This document shows positions 45,673-58,700 of a DNA stretch of 64,000 bases, piece by piece. The notes under the pieces are model-generated. The model was given only the letters and a program-made list of their open reading frames with translations, was not told the origin of the DNA and searched no databases. The first letter of the stretch is position 1. Every line of letters starts with the position of its first letter. The stretch comes from Owenia fusiformis (taxonomy: Eukaryota > Annelida > Polychaeta > Sabellida > Oweniidae): the NCBI GenBank assembly GCA_903813345.2, contig CAIIXF020000005.1:28833375-28897374 (forward strand), written 5' to 3'. Both the position numbers and the translations under genes were made by a program.

Positions 45673-48600
45673 TGTATAAAAAACCTCCTACCCACGTACC
45701 CTCGTACCCACGTACGTGGGTCCTGACCCAGTCTTTAAAGAGTTAAATCTTTAACATTTTTTAAACATTATTCTATCTCAATGTATGCTTAATTATGGAT
45801 GAATTTATGTACCCATATGCCTTTATTTCTAGATCGGACATCTGTCTCGTCATAAAATAAAGCCGGCATTGCATAATGTTCATTTGAGCTATTTGAGTGT
45901 TGTTTTTGATATATCGAAGCGATTTTTTGTTGATCGGGCAGTCTTACAGTGTACAACCAATCTATTGCTTGGCGCAAATTGGCCACATGGGGCATGTGTT
46001 GTAAAGTGCTGTAGTTTTTGACTCCATGAGCAGAATATGGTCAAACTTTCACAACAAAATTCACATTGAATGACCTGAATGATTCTGGATTGACGAAGTT
46101 ATTCAACTTTTCATCGGTCCTGTTTTTTAACACCCTGTAGTTTCGATTTTTATCACATATACTTTTTATTCTTTCAAACGATATTACAAGTATTCATTGT
46201 TTGCACGACAGATTTGAACTATACGTGTAATTTGTCTTATGTCTTTTATTTAAGGATATACCAGTGTAACCTCCGAAAAAATCGACCATTTTCAATCTCA
46301 ACGAGACTAGGTTTTTATTATAGACATAGATGAAGCGATTCGAAATATGTAATAAAAAGGGTAGGTCAAAGGTTTAGTTTTTTCACAAGAAGCTTCTGAA
46401 AATAGTTGTGACGTTATCCTCATTTGAACATTTGTGGCGGCATTGATTTCACAGCCAAAAATATTTTTTTCTATATTTCTTTGATAAAATGATGATTTAG
46501 GAAGTATTGACGATTTTTGAAGCTCCTAGATAAACTTAATTTATCTATGATTACGTTAGTTTTAATTTTGGCACACTCAAGACATTTTTTCTTAGTTTTT
46601 CTACTTAAAGTGTTTCCCCTACCCCAAAGCTATTTGTCAGATTTTGTAACGTTTTTCCATTAAAAAATGAACTTTTTCATTTTCACATTCTGACACGTTT
46701 TGAATCGAAAATTACTCAAATTTCGAATCGATTGAGGTATTTGTTTTATTTGCTCATTTAAAAAAATATGTTCTCGTGTTTATTTTGATATAAAGAAAAC
46801 ATAGGGTCAAAGGTCTGTTTTACGCTTGAAAATGCCGTTGAAGTTTGATGTGATTTGACGATGATACAAAAGCCACGGGTCAATTCGCGTCATAATTTAA
46901 CGGATTCTATGACGTCTTTCTCAAGAATTAACGAAATCCACTGCTCACAAAAACATAAACTAGCTAAGTCCACATGATAAACATCATTCCAAAATATTAT
47001 AAATTATGAATAAATTGAGGGCTAGATGCCCCAGTAAGACATTCATTCAATAAACGATGATTTAAAATGGCTAATAATAGCCATATTTGACTCCTATTCT
47101 AATATGCTAATATTTCTGTTCATTTTCGGGAAAGGATAACGTTACATTTGAGGTTAACAATTGTGAAAACTCAACATGTCCTGTCTTAATGAACTGCCTT
47201 CACAAGTATAACCTCACAGATCAGGCATGAATGATTTCACTCGTGATTTATAGCATGCGTGCTTTTTGATGATTTTCGGGTGGGGTTGTACATTCCCTGT
47301 GCAACCCTCACCCCGAGGTCCCCACTCATGTAAAGCTGTCGGATTTGAGCAAGATACGTCTACTGAATGTAGTACACGAATAATGTGTTTTTGTGAACGG
47401 CTATGGACGTTTTTCGCATTGTATCCGGCATGTCCGATCATGGTCGTTAATACTCACTGGGGAAATATTTTTAACTGGTAACTATAATTATAAAAAATAT
47501 AGAATAATAACATAAATTGAACAAAGGTTTGAATGGCTTGTTTGACATGTTTGATGGTATTTGTTTTTACAGAAAGGAAAAACGAAACAAGGTAATGATT
47601 TCAATAGAAATACATATAAATGAATGTTCATGCACGGACTTTAAGTGTCCGTGGACTGGTTCATGTAATAAGTGTATACATGAATTAAAGAAATTCCAAA
47701 ATAGAATACTGTAATTTACAGTTGCCTTTTGATACCTGGTCAATACATAGGCTATACACTATAACTTAATGAAAACTCATACAGACTGTAGCGAAATAAG
47801 AAGCAAGTTACAAATTAGATTTGTCGTGTTTGTAATACATGGGCACATACACATATACTGCTGGCACAGGGATAAACGAAAGAAACGGACACGAAACTGG
47901 AATGAAACAAGAATATACAAAAAATTACTGAATTATTTGGAAGAATTGATGACGTATAGTTCATTTGTTTGTTTATTTGTTGATGGGGTAATATGTCACT
48001 GACGTCATAGATAATGGTATCATATTCCGAGAACCCATTAACAAAAGTGTTATATGACGTCATGATAAAACAACATTAAAAATGAGAATCTCTTAGTTGC
48101 TATGGATTACTATGTCGTAAAGCGTCATATTATCGTCATTCTGCGTCCTTGATATTTAATACAGAACACTTGTCAAACGTGAAGTTAACAAACGAGCTTT
48201 TCATAGAGGTGTTAATTTTCTATTTCTGTAATTTAAAAATATATCACCATTGTCGTAAGGGTTACACTGGTATATCCTTAATTTAACATCAGAATTGGAG
48301 ATACAAAGTGATAGAGTGATCAATTCACACGATCTCAAGGAATAATAAAGGCTGCATTTCTGTTTAACCGTGGCGCAATTAAATAACGAAATATTTGAAA
48401 AGTAGAAGGATTCGCTATATTCGTTTTTTATCGCTTCTTGGCACAATTTAAGGATAATTGTGCGCACTAGTTCAGTGAATCATTTAGATGGAATTAAAAG
48501 TTAGAGTTGCCAAACTTATGCAGGGGAGTGTAAGTTTGGTTTTGTAAACTTCGACATTATTCATGGCCGTTTGATCCATAATTAGGTAATATGAAGAGTA

Positions 48601-49243
48601 GAGTTTTATTTTGACAATGATTTGATGTAAAACTGGTTTGAATGATAAAAGTTCAGCTTTGTAGTTTCTAGCTTTTTGCGCGTAAAACGTGAATACAATG
48701 GACAACAACGACACCAAATCTTTGACTAACATACGTTAATAACGTATAATATTCGTAAGAATGAATTCTAATAACATTTGAAATAAACATCTAATAAAAT
48801 GTGGTGAATTTAATTGGTTGGAAACTCTAAGAAATATATTTTTAAAAAGATGTCAACTTTTGGACAAGGGTTAACTTCCCGGGACATTTACAATCTGCAT
48901 GAGGTAACAGGAGGCACGGATTGCACTGAACGAAGGTTAGGAGATTGCTAATCAGCACTGATGTGTTAAACAGGTTTATCAACAAAAAACATTTCGACAT
49001 ATCAAAAACATAAATCAAATAGCTCAAAAATAATGAACATTTATGCAATTCCGGCTTTATTTTATTTTACTAGAGAGATGTCAGACCTATAAATAAAGGC
49101 ATATGGATGCATAAATTCATCTATAATTCAGGATAAACTGAGATTGAATAATGTTTTAAACATTTAAAAATTTAACTCTTTAAAGACTGGGTCAGGACCC
49201 ACGTACGTGGGTACGAGGGTACGTGGGTAGGAGGTTTTTTATA
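45673..49243. mobile_element. Mutator-like non-autonomous element, long TIRs, 9-bp target duplication
   Basis: Left end GGCTTTGTATAAAAAACCTC and right end GAGGTTTTTTATACAAAGCC are perfect inverted repeats. The inverted match continues (CCCACGTACCCTCGTACCCA, CGTACGTGGGTCCTGACCCA, GTCTTTAAAGAGTTAAAT) with decay for about 170 bp. The bases GAAGGAACT occur directly outside both ends, a 9-bp target duplication typical of Mutator-like elements. About 3.57 kb; no transposase frame. A second element (46254-48277) is inside it. Confidence 0.85.
46254..48277. mobile_element. TTAA-flanked element nested in the Mutator-like element
   Basis: TIR GGATATACCAGTGTAACC at the left and GGTTACACTGGTATATCC at the right, each directly next to TTAA (46250-46253 and 48278-48281), as for piggyBac/Kolobok-type insertions. 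2.02 kb. Only small unremarkable open frames (e.g. 47517-47714, 47769-48002), no recognisable transposase. It carries several TGACGTCA-like motifs between 47990 and 48065. Confidence 0.8.
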
Positions 49244-49697
49244 CAAAGCCGAAGGAACTCCCCCGAGGTTAAATTCCTGTTTAGAGGTGAAGAAAGCTGC
49301 AGAGGAGCAGATCCTCCTCAGGCCATTTTACCAGTTGGAGCAGAATGACCTCCTAGAGGGTGAAGATAGTTCATAGGAGCAGATCCTCCTCCTTTTACAA
49401 TTATTCAAGAAGGTGTTATTAGAAGAGAGAGAAGACTGGAAGAAGCTGAAGTGAACAATTACAGAGACATTCCTGCTCAATATAGACATTTTGAAATTAT
49501 TTGTAGTATTATTTTACGTTGGAATAGATTATAAAATCCCTGTATACCATTGTTATCTTGCCATCTTGAAAGGTAACTGTCGTACCACCAAATCAGGTCG
49601 GCACCCAAATACAACACCTCAAAGATCCCTTATATCATCCCTGGCCTTTCCCTGAAGTTGAGATACAGGGTACTCCTTGGAAACGTCCCGGCGCGAC

Positions 49698-51358
49698 AAT
49701 ATGTAAAAATAGAAACACTTATACATGTCCTAACTTTTGTATATTTAAGTTTGTTTTGTAGTTTAGCTATTATATCTGTGGCCTCTTATATTTTGATGCT
49801 TCTCTGTCATTTTAGTTTTGGAATATTAACATGGCTGAAACTCCCTAAATTACAAAAGGCCACAGCATTGCTGCACATTATCCATAACTATGTGAAATAT
49901 ACAAAAGTTAGGACTTGTACATTCATTTATATGTTTCTACTTTTTATCACTGTTCCAATATAGTCATTTGTTTGCTTATTTTTAAAATTCAAAGTACTTC
50001 CAAACATTTAAAATTTTACTGCAGCTCTAGATCTAATCTAGCACAGATTTTTTCTACTTTTGAAATATAAAGAAAAGTTGTATGGAATGTCTGCGAGACC
50101 AGAACCTGAGATAAAGTGGCCTCCCTGGATTTTCTTGTATTGAAAACTATTGGAGAGAAGTACTACCTCCCTTATCTTGATTTTTCAAAACCAACCCCAC
50201 ATGGGGGTAAATATTTGTAGAGGTGGTTACTGAACACAGTTGATTCAAAAACCAGCTGAGGGTAAGTTCAAATATATCGTTTTGTGTAGTGGTTTTCTCC
50301 AACTTCCAGCCGGCGCACTGGAATGAGTAAGGGTATTTAGGAAGATAATTGAATGTAACTTTGCCTTTTTCATAACGCATGGTGACAATAAGTTCTATTT
50401 GTCAAATCTCACGCACCCCATTTTTATTTTTTTGTGCATACACACACATGCGCATTGGACTTTACATGCGCATGGGCATTGTCGTTAAAAGATCACGTGA
50501 CTATTCATATTTAGCTAACGCGATTATTTTGTAGCAAATCTTTACTTTCGAATGTCTTGAGATCTGGTGAGACCTAAAAATGTCTGCAATCTAAATTCAA
50601 AAGTTTTGTTGTCTAATAGAACATTGATTTACTAAGACAACAGACTGTTGAAGGTTACTTTCTTCTAAGGCCACTGTATCGTGGCCTTCCAGTAAAGATG
50701 TATTCCTGCATGAACAACTGGTCATGTCGTAATCATAAAATTTGAAATCATATGTCCGCCATTTTTCCACATCACAATTTGAATTGCGAGTTTTGGTCTT
50801 ATTACCTCACCAAAAATTCCAAAACACACATAAAGTGATCAGTGTATTAGTTCACATTTTCTGGATCGCTAACTTATAGTTTACAGCCAGTTACTTTATG
50901 TCAGACGTTAACGACATTTCGTCCAGTTTTCGAACATCGCAGTTTTTCTTGGAGCCATTTTGTTTTAATTTTAGACGAAAACCAGATGAAATCATGTCAT
51001 ATCTCATCAAGGAGCCGAGTGGGGTCCGTTTTGATTAACGATTTATTTATCTGGCGATTTTTAAAATATTCAATAAATTTATGACATGGCGGCCAGCTTT
51101 TTTCAAATGGAGTTCACAGTATTCCAGATGGAATCCCCTATAGCCAAGTATTGGCTAGAGACTCGAGTAAGTTGAAGGAACAAAATAAGGTAATCTAACA
51201 AACAAATAAATTATGTGTTGATTAAAATATATAGGGTAGTATAAACGCTACTCAGCACAGTGTTTAGTCAAAATGGGCTCGATTTTTTCTCTTCAAGAAT
51301 TTTCAATCCAGCTTCCCAGAGCTGACAGAGCAGTCAGCTCGTAAAGAGGCCGAGGTTG
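49698..51358. other. Intergenic sequence upstream of the second Mutator-like element
   Basis: Contains the 193-bp MITE. Around 50445-50480 there are ATGCGCATTGG and CATGCGCATGGGC, close to the NRF1 consensus, so a distal promoter is possible. No open frame looks coding. Confidence 0.4.
49727..49919. mobile_element. MITE with TCCTAACTTTTGTATATTT inverted ends
   Basis: GTCCTAACTTTTGTATATTT at the left and AAATATACAAAAGTTAGGAC at the right, 193 bp in total, A+T-rich centre. Non-coding. Confidence 0.8.
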
Positions 51359-51367
51359 CCTTTTATT

Positions 51368-52201
51368 CACTAGGGGCAATCTGCGCGAGGTTCCATTTTT
51401 AGGTTCGGTTTTTCGCACATGCGCATAAGATCCAGCAATTTAATTGGTTCAAATCATTTAAATGAATGCGCAATCAATAACTAGATTAGAACTTATAATT
51501 TAAAATAGATGTCACTTGCGTTCATTATTTCACAGTAGTCCGTACCCATAATTCATATTTAATTGCGGGAATATAATAGTTTAGTATAACAAGAAAATCA
51601 AGTGAAAATTACACTAGAAAAATACGAAGGCCATAATGCTATTTTGACAAAACTGATCCACTTTTTATGGAAATACCACAGAGAAAGACAATGAACAAAC
51701 TACATTTTACTGCTTGTTTTCTGTTGGCTAGGTAACATGTTAATGACGTCACAAATTAAAATATAATAAACACTGTGATGTGTAACGTTTAGCTTTCTTG
51801 TCTGTTTAGTTGATAGGGCAATAAGTAACTGATGTCATAGTTTATGTTATATTACGTCATATCTTCATCACAAACACAACATATGACGTCGTGATCGTTG
51901 CTTTGATGATTTGCCATATAAGGTAATAATGGCGGACTTTTGGTCACGTTACTGGTCGACAGTCGGTCCATAGAACGAATGGCCCCGCCCACTTCATGGG
52001 AGGCCTTCGTAAAAACAAAAGCATACACGGAACAGAAGTGTAATAACAGAATATGAACTGACCCCCAATTTGTGGACGTTTGATGTACAAATTTAAACCG
52101 AACTGATCGCAGAAAACCAATTTGAATCATGGGAAGGAAGTACTCTCATTATGAAAAACCGAACCAAGTAAAAACCGAACCTCGCGCAGATTGCCCCGAC
52201 T
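51368..52201. mobile_element. Second non-autonomous element with probable 9-bp target duplication
   Basis: Inverted ends GGGGCAATCTGCGCGAGGTTC (starting 51373) and CCTCGCGCAGATTGCCCC (ending 52198), followed by repeated GGTTCGGTTTTT on both sides. CCTTTTATT occurs at 51359-51367 and 52202-52210, a candidate 9-bp duplication. Part of the interior (51790-51890) resembles 47960-48065 in the TTAA element, including the TGACGTCA-type motifs. No gene. Confidence 0.7.
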
Positions 52202-52666
52202 CCTTTTATTTCATCAGAATCAGATCAGTTTTTCCGAAAAATGAGGTCTAAATTACAGTTCAAATAATTACATTAAAACGAAGCATTACAAAATACAATA
52301 AATAATATGACGTGGGTGTTATATAAAGCTTATTCCTTGATCACAAAATTTGCTTTAACATGCGTATATTTTACTAAAAGTAAGAAAACGCACCTTGTTC
52401 CTCTCCGGCCGTCTATACATGAGTTTCGTTTCTCTATTTTGAAGAGCTCTTATTCCAGGATCACTGAACGGAAAGACAAAATACCCGGGTATTTACATGA
52501 TCAAACGTTATGGGACTACATTTCATCTTGAGGACCTGCATGTGCAGCTATTTTAATGTCTATTGAACGTTGATGTCTGACTGAGATCACCCTGATGATA
52601 CAATAGGCTCCAAATAGGAGAAGTAAAAGTATAGAGTTTTGACTTTGTTCAAAACCTAGCAGAAGA

Positions 52667-52780
52667 AAACTTCCGGTTAGATCACTTCCTGGTCTGACCA
52701 CATTTTGAGAGTTATTTCCTTTTATAGATCAGTTTGGAGCTTGCTATGACTGTACCTTATTCCAAAGGCTAGTTGTCATA
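52667..52780 (+). promoter_or_regulatory. Probable promoter/5'UTR of the ankyrin gene with ETS-type sites
   Basis: Just upstream of the start codon at 52781 lie ACTTCCGGTT and ACTTCCTGG within about 30 bp (around 52669-52695). Both fit the ETS/GABP core (GGAA on the opposite strand). No TATA box is obvious. TATA-less, ETS-driven promoters are common for animal housekeeping genes. The transcription start cannot be fixed from sequence alone. Confidence 0.4.
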
Positions 52781-55700
52781 ATGGGTCACGAGAAAGATCT
52801 GTTTAAAGCTGTACAGAATGCTGATATAGAGAAGGTGGAGGTGAGATAATATTTTCACAACTTACTTTCTTCAAAAGTTTCTAAATTTTTGTTCAATTCA
52901 AAATAAATTGAAAATTATCCAAGTTTTGGTAAAGTTCTTTCAAAATAATTTCATTAAGTTAATATCTTTGTTTATTCTACTATCCAATTTAATTACGCTC
53001 ATTCTTATCAACATGGATGAATAAACACAAGGTGCACACACGTCTCGAACTCGCAACCTCGTGGTTACGGCGCCCAATCGCCTAGCCTGAACGTGCTGGC
53101 ACTCAAGCCCTCTCGGCCAACTCGACAACCCCTATCTACTTTAGATCTACTTTGCTATAAATCTACAATGCTACCCTCTTCCACTGTCTCTTCCAAGGTT
53201 CTATCCATGTGCAATACAGATGTAGCTTCATATTTGAAGCCTTATTTGTATTATTAATTTTGTTATTACTTTAATTTTGGTTTATTATTAATTTAACGAA
53301 CATACTACCTTCATTGATGTTTTTATATAGTTCATATCCCGTCTACCTCAGTTGTTGTTTGTTGTTTTTAGAGCAAGTCACGATAGGTGGTCTTCTTGTT
53401 TTTGCTATGGCACCTTCGCTTGTCCGGATTTCCGCCATCTTGTTTATAAATACCACCCATCAATGTAATATGAGTCTCATTGGGATTAGGATAACCCATG
53501 GGCTCTACCACCAAAAATTTGAGGTCAAATACATGCATCTGCATGGCCCAAAAGCAACATTTTTTGATATGGTCAATGTACAAAAAGATTAGGGGATATT
53601 ACATAATTGATCTCCAAAAAGAAAAAATAACATTATGACAAATGTATTATGAGATAATCCCTTTCTTATTTTGTTATTAGGATACTACTAGGATACACTT
53701 ATTCATAACTTTATGAACATATCCATGTTACTCCCCCATCTCATCCACCCTCCATCCCATTTTGATTATTTTTAATTATTTTATATAATGTATGGACACT
53801 TACTTATTTTATAAAGTCAGCAATGGCATTAATTAATTATACGATGATAATGTCACTTTCAAGTATTTATTACAGGTTGTGTAGATCATTGTTGCTTGAT
53901 TTATAGCAAAAATGTGCAAGTTGGTGTTGTTGAGCCTTTTTAAAAAAAATTAGATCTCATATCATGTGTATAGGTTAAAAAAATCCTAGGAGACATAACA
54001 TATTTACCATATGTGCACCTTTTCAATCAGCAATTCAATAGTAAACTTTCTCTTGAAAACATAAATCTTCTAGCAGAAATTGCCTGATCCCCCTCCATCC
54101 CATTTTTCAAATCACCGTCGTGATATCAGTCATCAATAATTAACGCTATTTCCCCTTGGAATTCTGACTCATGGATTATTCTGACTTATACCCTATAGTT
54201 ATATCACTGTTTTAAGTTGCAAAGCTTCCTTTATCAAAGCATGTCAGTTTCATTCACAGTTTCAGATTTTGATACTTTGCAGAGACTTCTTCCTGATATA
54301 ATAAGGTTAGCTTAACTGTAAAGAGATTTATCAAATCAGTTTAAGGTAGTAGCACACATTGATCTTTATACTCAATATTTTGTTTCCTTTCAGAAATTGC
54401 TATGTCAACCAAAATCGTCAAGGTCCAAACACACAGAACCGATTCCTACTACAGCCCAATTGCTGAGTCAGCAGAAGACGTGTCTCATAACACACCTGAA
54501 TATAGACTGGAAGGAGGAAGAGTCTGGATATACGCCACTCATTGCTGCAGTACTAAAAGGTAGGATTCACGAAGATTCAAACCAAAGAATAAAGATATTT
54601 TCATTTCAATACTACTGAAACACTCATCTTAAAAGATGTACAGATGTTCCCCTTACATAGCTGAGCTACTATTATCAAAATATATGATTCAACTATTTCA
54701 TTGCCTTAGTTGACATCACATTGTTGGGTTACCATAGCAACCATTATGTTGAATATCTGGATCACCGTGAAGGCTTGGTGTTTTCAATTGTAAAGAAATC
54801 CTGCACAATTATTTTGTTTAGAATTTCCTCCCACAAGCATAAATTATAACAATTTCATTGGAATACACCCAACTTTTGTACTTTGTCTTAAGTGAAGATA
54901 AAATGGTAAATCAGCAACAATTTGGGTATTTCGTTGTGAAGTGTGAACATTTTTTCAGGATATGCACTCTCTGAGATATTGACCTTTAGAGTTGACCTTG
55001 ATATTCAGGAATTTCAAAAGTGTTCCATCAGGTTATATTTGTATGAAATAATATTTTTGATTTTACAGGACTACAGAAGATTGTATTGAGCCTGTTGTGC
55101 CATGGTGCTAAAGTGAATGAAACTGATAAAAAGGGGTATGTATTGAAAAAAACTGTGAAATTTATACCAGAGAAAAATATGTAGTGCAAAATACATCACA
55201 TAGTTTTGGAATAATGCAGGGGCGTAGGAAGGTGTAAATTCAACACTACGCCAAAAAATTCCTCCAAAAATATGAAATAATTGTGTCAAATCTTCTATAT
55301 CAAAACGCCTATTATATGCTCGTAAAACGTCATTTTATGGCAATAGAGATCTTAAGCTTGCAATGATTTTCACAACCTAAATGTGAACGAAAATATTTAA
55401 GCGATGCATTTGTCATGGGCGATTGGTCATACGTATAGGCAGAGACACATATAACTGGTATAGGTTAGCGTTTCGATTTTATATGCAAGCTTAAAATCCC
55501 TGATACCTTTTAATGTGCTTAAAATGTTCGAATGATTTTCATCATTTAAAATCACCATGGAAAGACGATCTTTAAATGTCGACACAAATATCGTCACTTT
55601 TCTAATGTCTCGAACTACGCCGCGAGCAGAGTCTAGTTAAACGAAGCTCTCTTTTAAGAAGTGAAGTCAAACGAATGCAAAGGGTAGTCTCGAACGATAT

Positions 55701-58700
55701 TATAGACGACCAATTTCCAAATAACAACAAGATATTTTTAATCAATCAATCATTTTCGAATAATTGAATTAAGATGTATTGTTTGATTCCATCGTGTTCC
55801 GTGCAATACGAGCCAATACGACAACACGTACAGATTAAAGAAACTAGATTGATCAATTGATTTAAAGAAACGCATTCGCGATCAATGATACAATTAACCC
55901 TAGTGTCTGCAACCTTTTTATAACACTAATTCGGAAGACCAAATAAACCCCCACCACAAAGGTCAAAGGTCAACGTGACTTAGGGGGTGCCAAAATGCTA
56001 TATTTCCTAAAACAAAAATCTTTATCTTTCAAATGAAAAAAATCAAGGTAATAGCTTTTCTAGAACTGAAATCAATGGAACGCGTAATTGAATATTATTA
56101 ATCAACATTTCCAGGTTGTTTTTGTTTTAAACATTCATATTTCATTAAGAAGTACTACCAATAACAATTAGTGATTTAGTAAGAAAATAGATATTTGCTG
56201 ACTTACTATAATTTCTGTCTATGATTTTGCCTCGCAAAGGAATATAAATCGATATAGTGGAATTGAAAATTGGGGGTAGAGGAGAATAAAAATACACATC
56301 TAAAAAAGAGGTTCATCATTATAATTATATGATACCACTGTTTGCATAAGCATTACGGAACATGTTTTATCTCAAATTCGTGAAGAGAACGCGATTCACG
56401 AATATTTGACGAAATTGTATTTTACTTTTAAAATTCATAAGATAGTCAAAGTGGCTCGATTTTCATGAAATAAAGCATGAATTCATTCTGTTAAATGATT
56501 ATTTACCAAACAGAGCAATAATGATTACTTTGCATTTTCTACAGTATTAGAACTGTAGAAGCAGGGTAACTTTCAATATTCTGTTTTTCAAAGAGTCATT
56601 TATCTGTGGCCCAGGTTAGAAAAATAACAGAGGCACAAAAAACATGCAAAAGAGTACTATTAAAAAATCGAGCATATCATATGGTATCCACAACACATTT
56701 CTTTAGGCTTTTATGCTCGAGATTACTTTTACAATTTATGCACAATGAGAAAATATGACTAAAGAACATAGGAAAATTAATAAGCCTTTTTTATTCTCAT
56801 TTTCAACACTACGCACTGGCGTTTTGGCGTACATTGTTCCTACGCCACTGTAATGTATACCTAATGTTTCAGATAATATCAAATGATTTGGTCATTGAAT
56901 TTTTGCACTCATAATTTTTCACAATTTTGAGCTAACATGAGTCTACACTGTAAGTATAAGATATTAACCATACGCTATGAAGCTGTATAATTCATTTGAT
57001 TGTTAATTGTAGCAACACCGCTCTACATCTGGCTGTATTTAGTGGAAGATCAGACTTAATCGACATCCTTCTTCAATATGGTAGTGAAGTAAGTGCTTTT
57101 ATTCCCATTTATTTCATTTCACTTGTTTGTTTAAATTAGGCTTGGTTTTGGATCTTTGATCATCTCATAGATGTTTGAATATCTTATCTTGCAGCCTGTC
57201 CCTTTATACCTTTTTGGAATGGAGAATGTTATATTTATTATAAAATGTATACTAACAGAGAGAAAAGAGACAAGAACGCAGTCCAATTGATATCTTGCCA
57301 GTTTACATCCGATGACCATGTCCTAAATTTTGGATGGTTTGTTGGTTAAGGTGTGATGCCACAGTTAAGAAGCCACATATTATATACATAGTTTATGATC
57401 CCATTGTCTCACAATTGAAAAGTCTCTCGATGCCGCCTCCTATCATTTCATCAAGCCTCTCCTTTCTCCCCTGCTCCCTACCTTTTTATGTCACCACCAT
57501 TGCGTTTGGTGGTTGGTGGTCAGCATATGTCATTCTGCATTCAGCATCTGTAACAAATGGCATGTGGTGACATTTTGCATTGCATTCTCTTTCTTCCATT
57601 TTATTTCCCATTCCTTAAACCTTAAGTTTAATCCCAATAGTCCTCCTTGTAAAGAATTGGGTTATACATTTGTATGTTTTGGAAAATGTATTGTTTCTAT
57701 TTTCTTTGCAGGTAAACACACAGAACAGTGATGGAAACACAGCCTTACATATATCTTGCCAGTCCACATCTGATGGCCAGATGTTCATATTACTTAAACT
57801 TCTCAAGGTATGACATTTATCTATATGTACTATAATTTTCAAAATGTGGAGATTTCTCTCATTTAACCACAAGAAGAGAGGTTGACCTCTGGGGGGTTCA
57901 TTCTAATTAATTTGGGAATATGCAGCTCGGCCAATTTTGACTTTGGACATAACCCATGGGAATTGGCAAGAGGAGGTTAAACCCATGTACCGCTGGGTTT
58001 AGGGGGCTTCGGGAAGGCTAATATGTGGATTTAAAGAATGGATCTTATCTTGCAAAAATGCAACTTTACAAAGACGCATCACCACTCATTTAAAGAATCT
58101 AGAATAGTCAGAATGTAAATATACCCTACCCCCACTATAAAATTGTATTAATCTCTATTGCAGAGTCCCTTGTTATGTAGGCTAGTTATAGAAATGAATG
58201 CATTGAATGTTTCAGGCTGAGGCAAATGCTCTTATAAAGAATAATGAAGGGAGGACTCCACTTGATATTGCAGCAATGTTTAAGAGAAAGGGTAAGTGAT
58301 TGAAGAATTGTACTATTGCTCACAATTGTAGGAGTTGAGGACTCATGAGGTTAGCAAACGGAAACTATTTAAATACTGTATAAGTGGTAATTTTGCCTAA
58401 TCATTTAATTTGCCTATTTCCTAATTTTTGCCAGGTTCGGAAAATTAAATGTCGGAAATATTGTCTTATAATGTTATCCAATGGGAGGTTTCTTGTCATT
58501 AGGAAAATTAAAATTAGGAAAATGATGAAATTTGACCATTCGGAAAATTAACCACTCGGATTAAATACCACTTATACAGTATGCTTTTAGTTTGTTATTT
58601 GGTATTATATGGCCTAATGTGTAAGACTCCGATTAGTGCTTATTTGTTGCTTGTGTATTCCAAATAGTACCTCATTATTAGTGTTATCCAGATAGTACCT

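Larger units (their letters stand above)
43758..49697 (+). mobile_element. Possible solo LTR, split by nested transposons
   Basis: The sequence outside the nested 3.58-kb element is about 2.36 kb and forms a continuous, CTCCGAG-rich block. It could begin TGTGGGAATTTTTAATTCCC (43758) and end CCCGGCGCGACA (49697), i.e. TG...CA. I found no matching target duplication (TATAG against ATATG) and no second LTR or coding region, so LTR identity is a guess; a large satellite-like or non-coding element is equally possible. Confidence 0.3.

Noticed and set aside
47517-48002. Two small plus-strand open frames as transposase remains
   Set aside because: No catalytic motif or similarity to a known transposase; lengths are within chance.
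43758-49697. Full-length LTR retrotransposon
   Set aside because: No second LTR, primer-binding site or coding region is visible and the flanking bases do not match; kept only as a weak solo-LTR option.
53033-53131. Intact tRNA gene on the minus strand
   Set aside because: A and B boxes are present but the acceptor stem does not pair and no anticodon loop is clear; a SINE explains it better.
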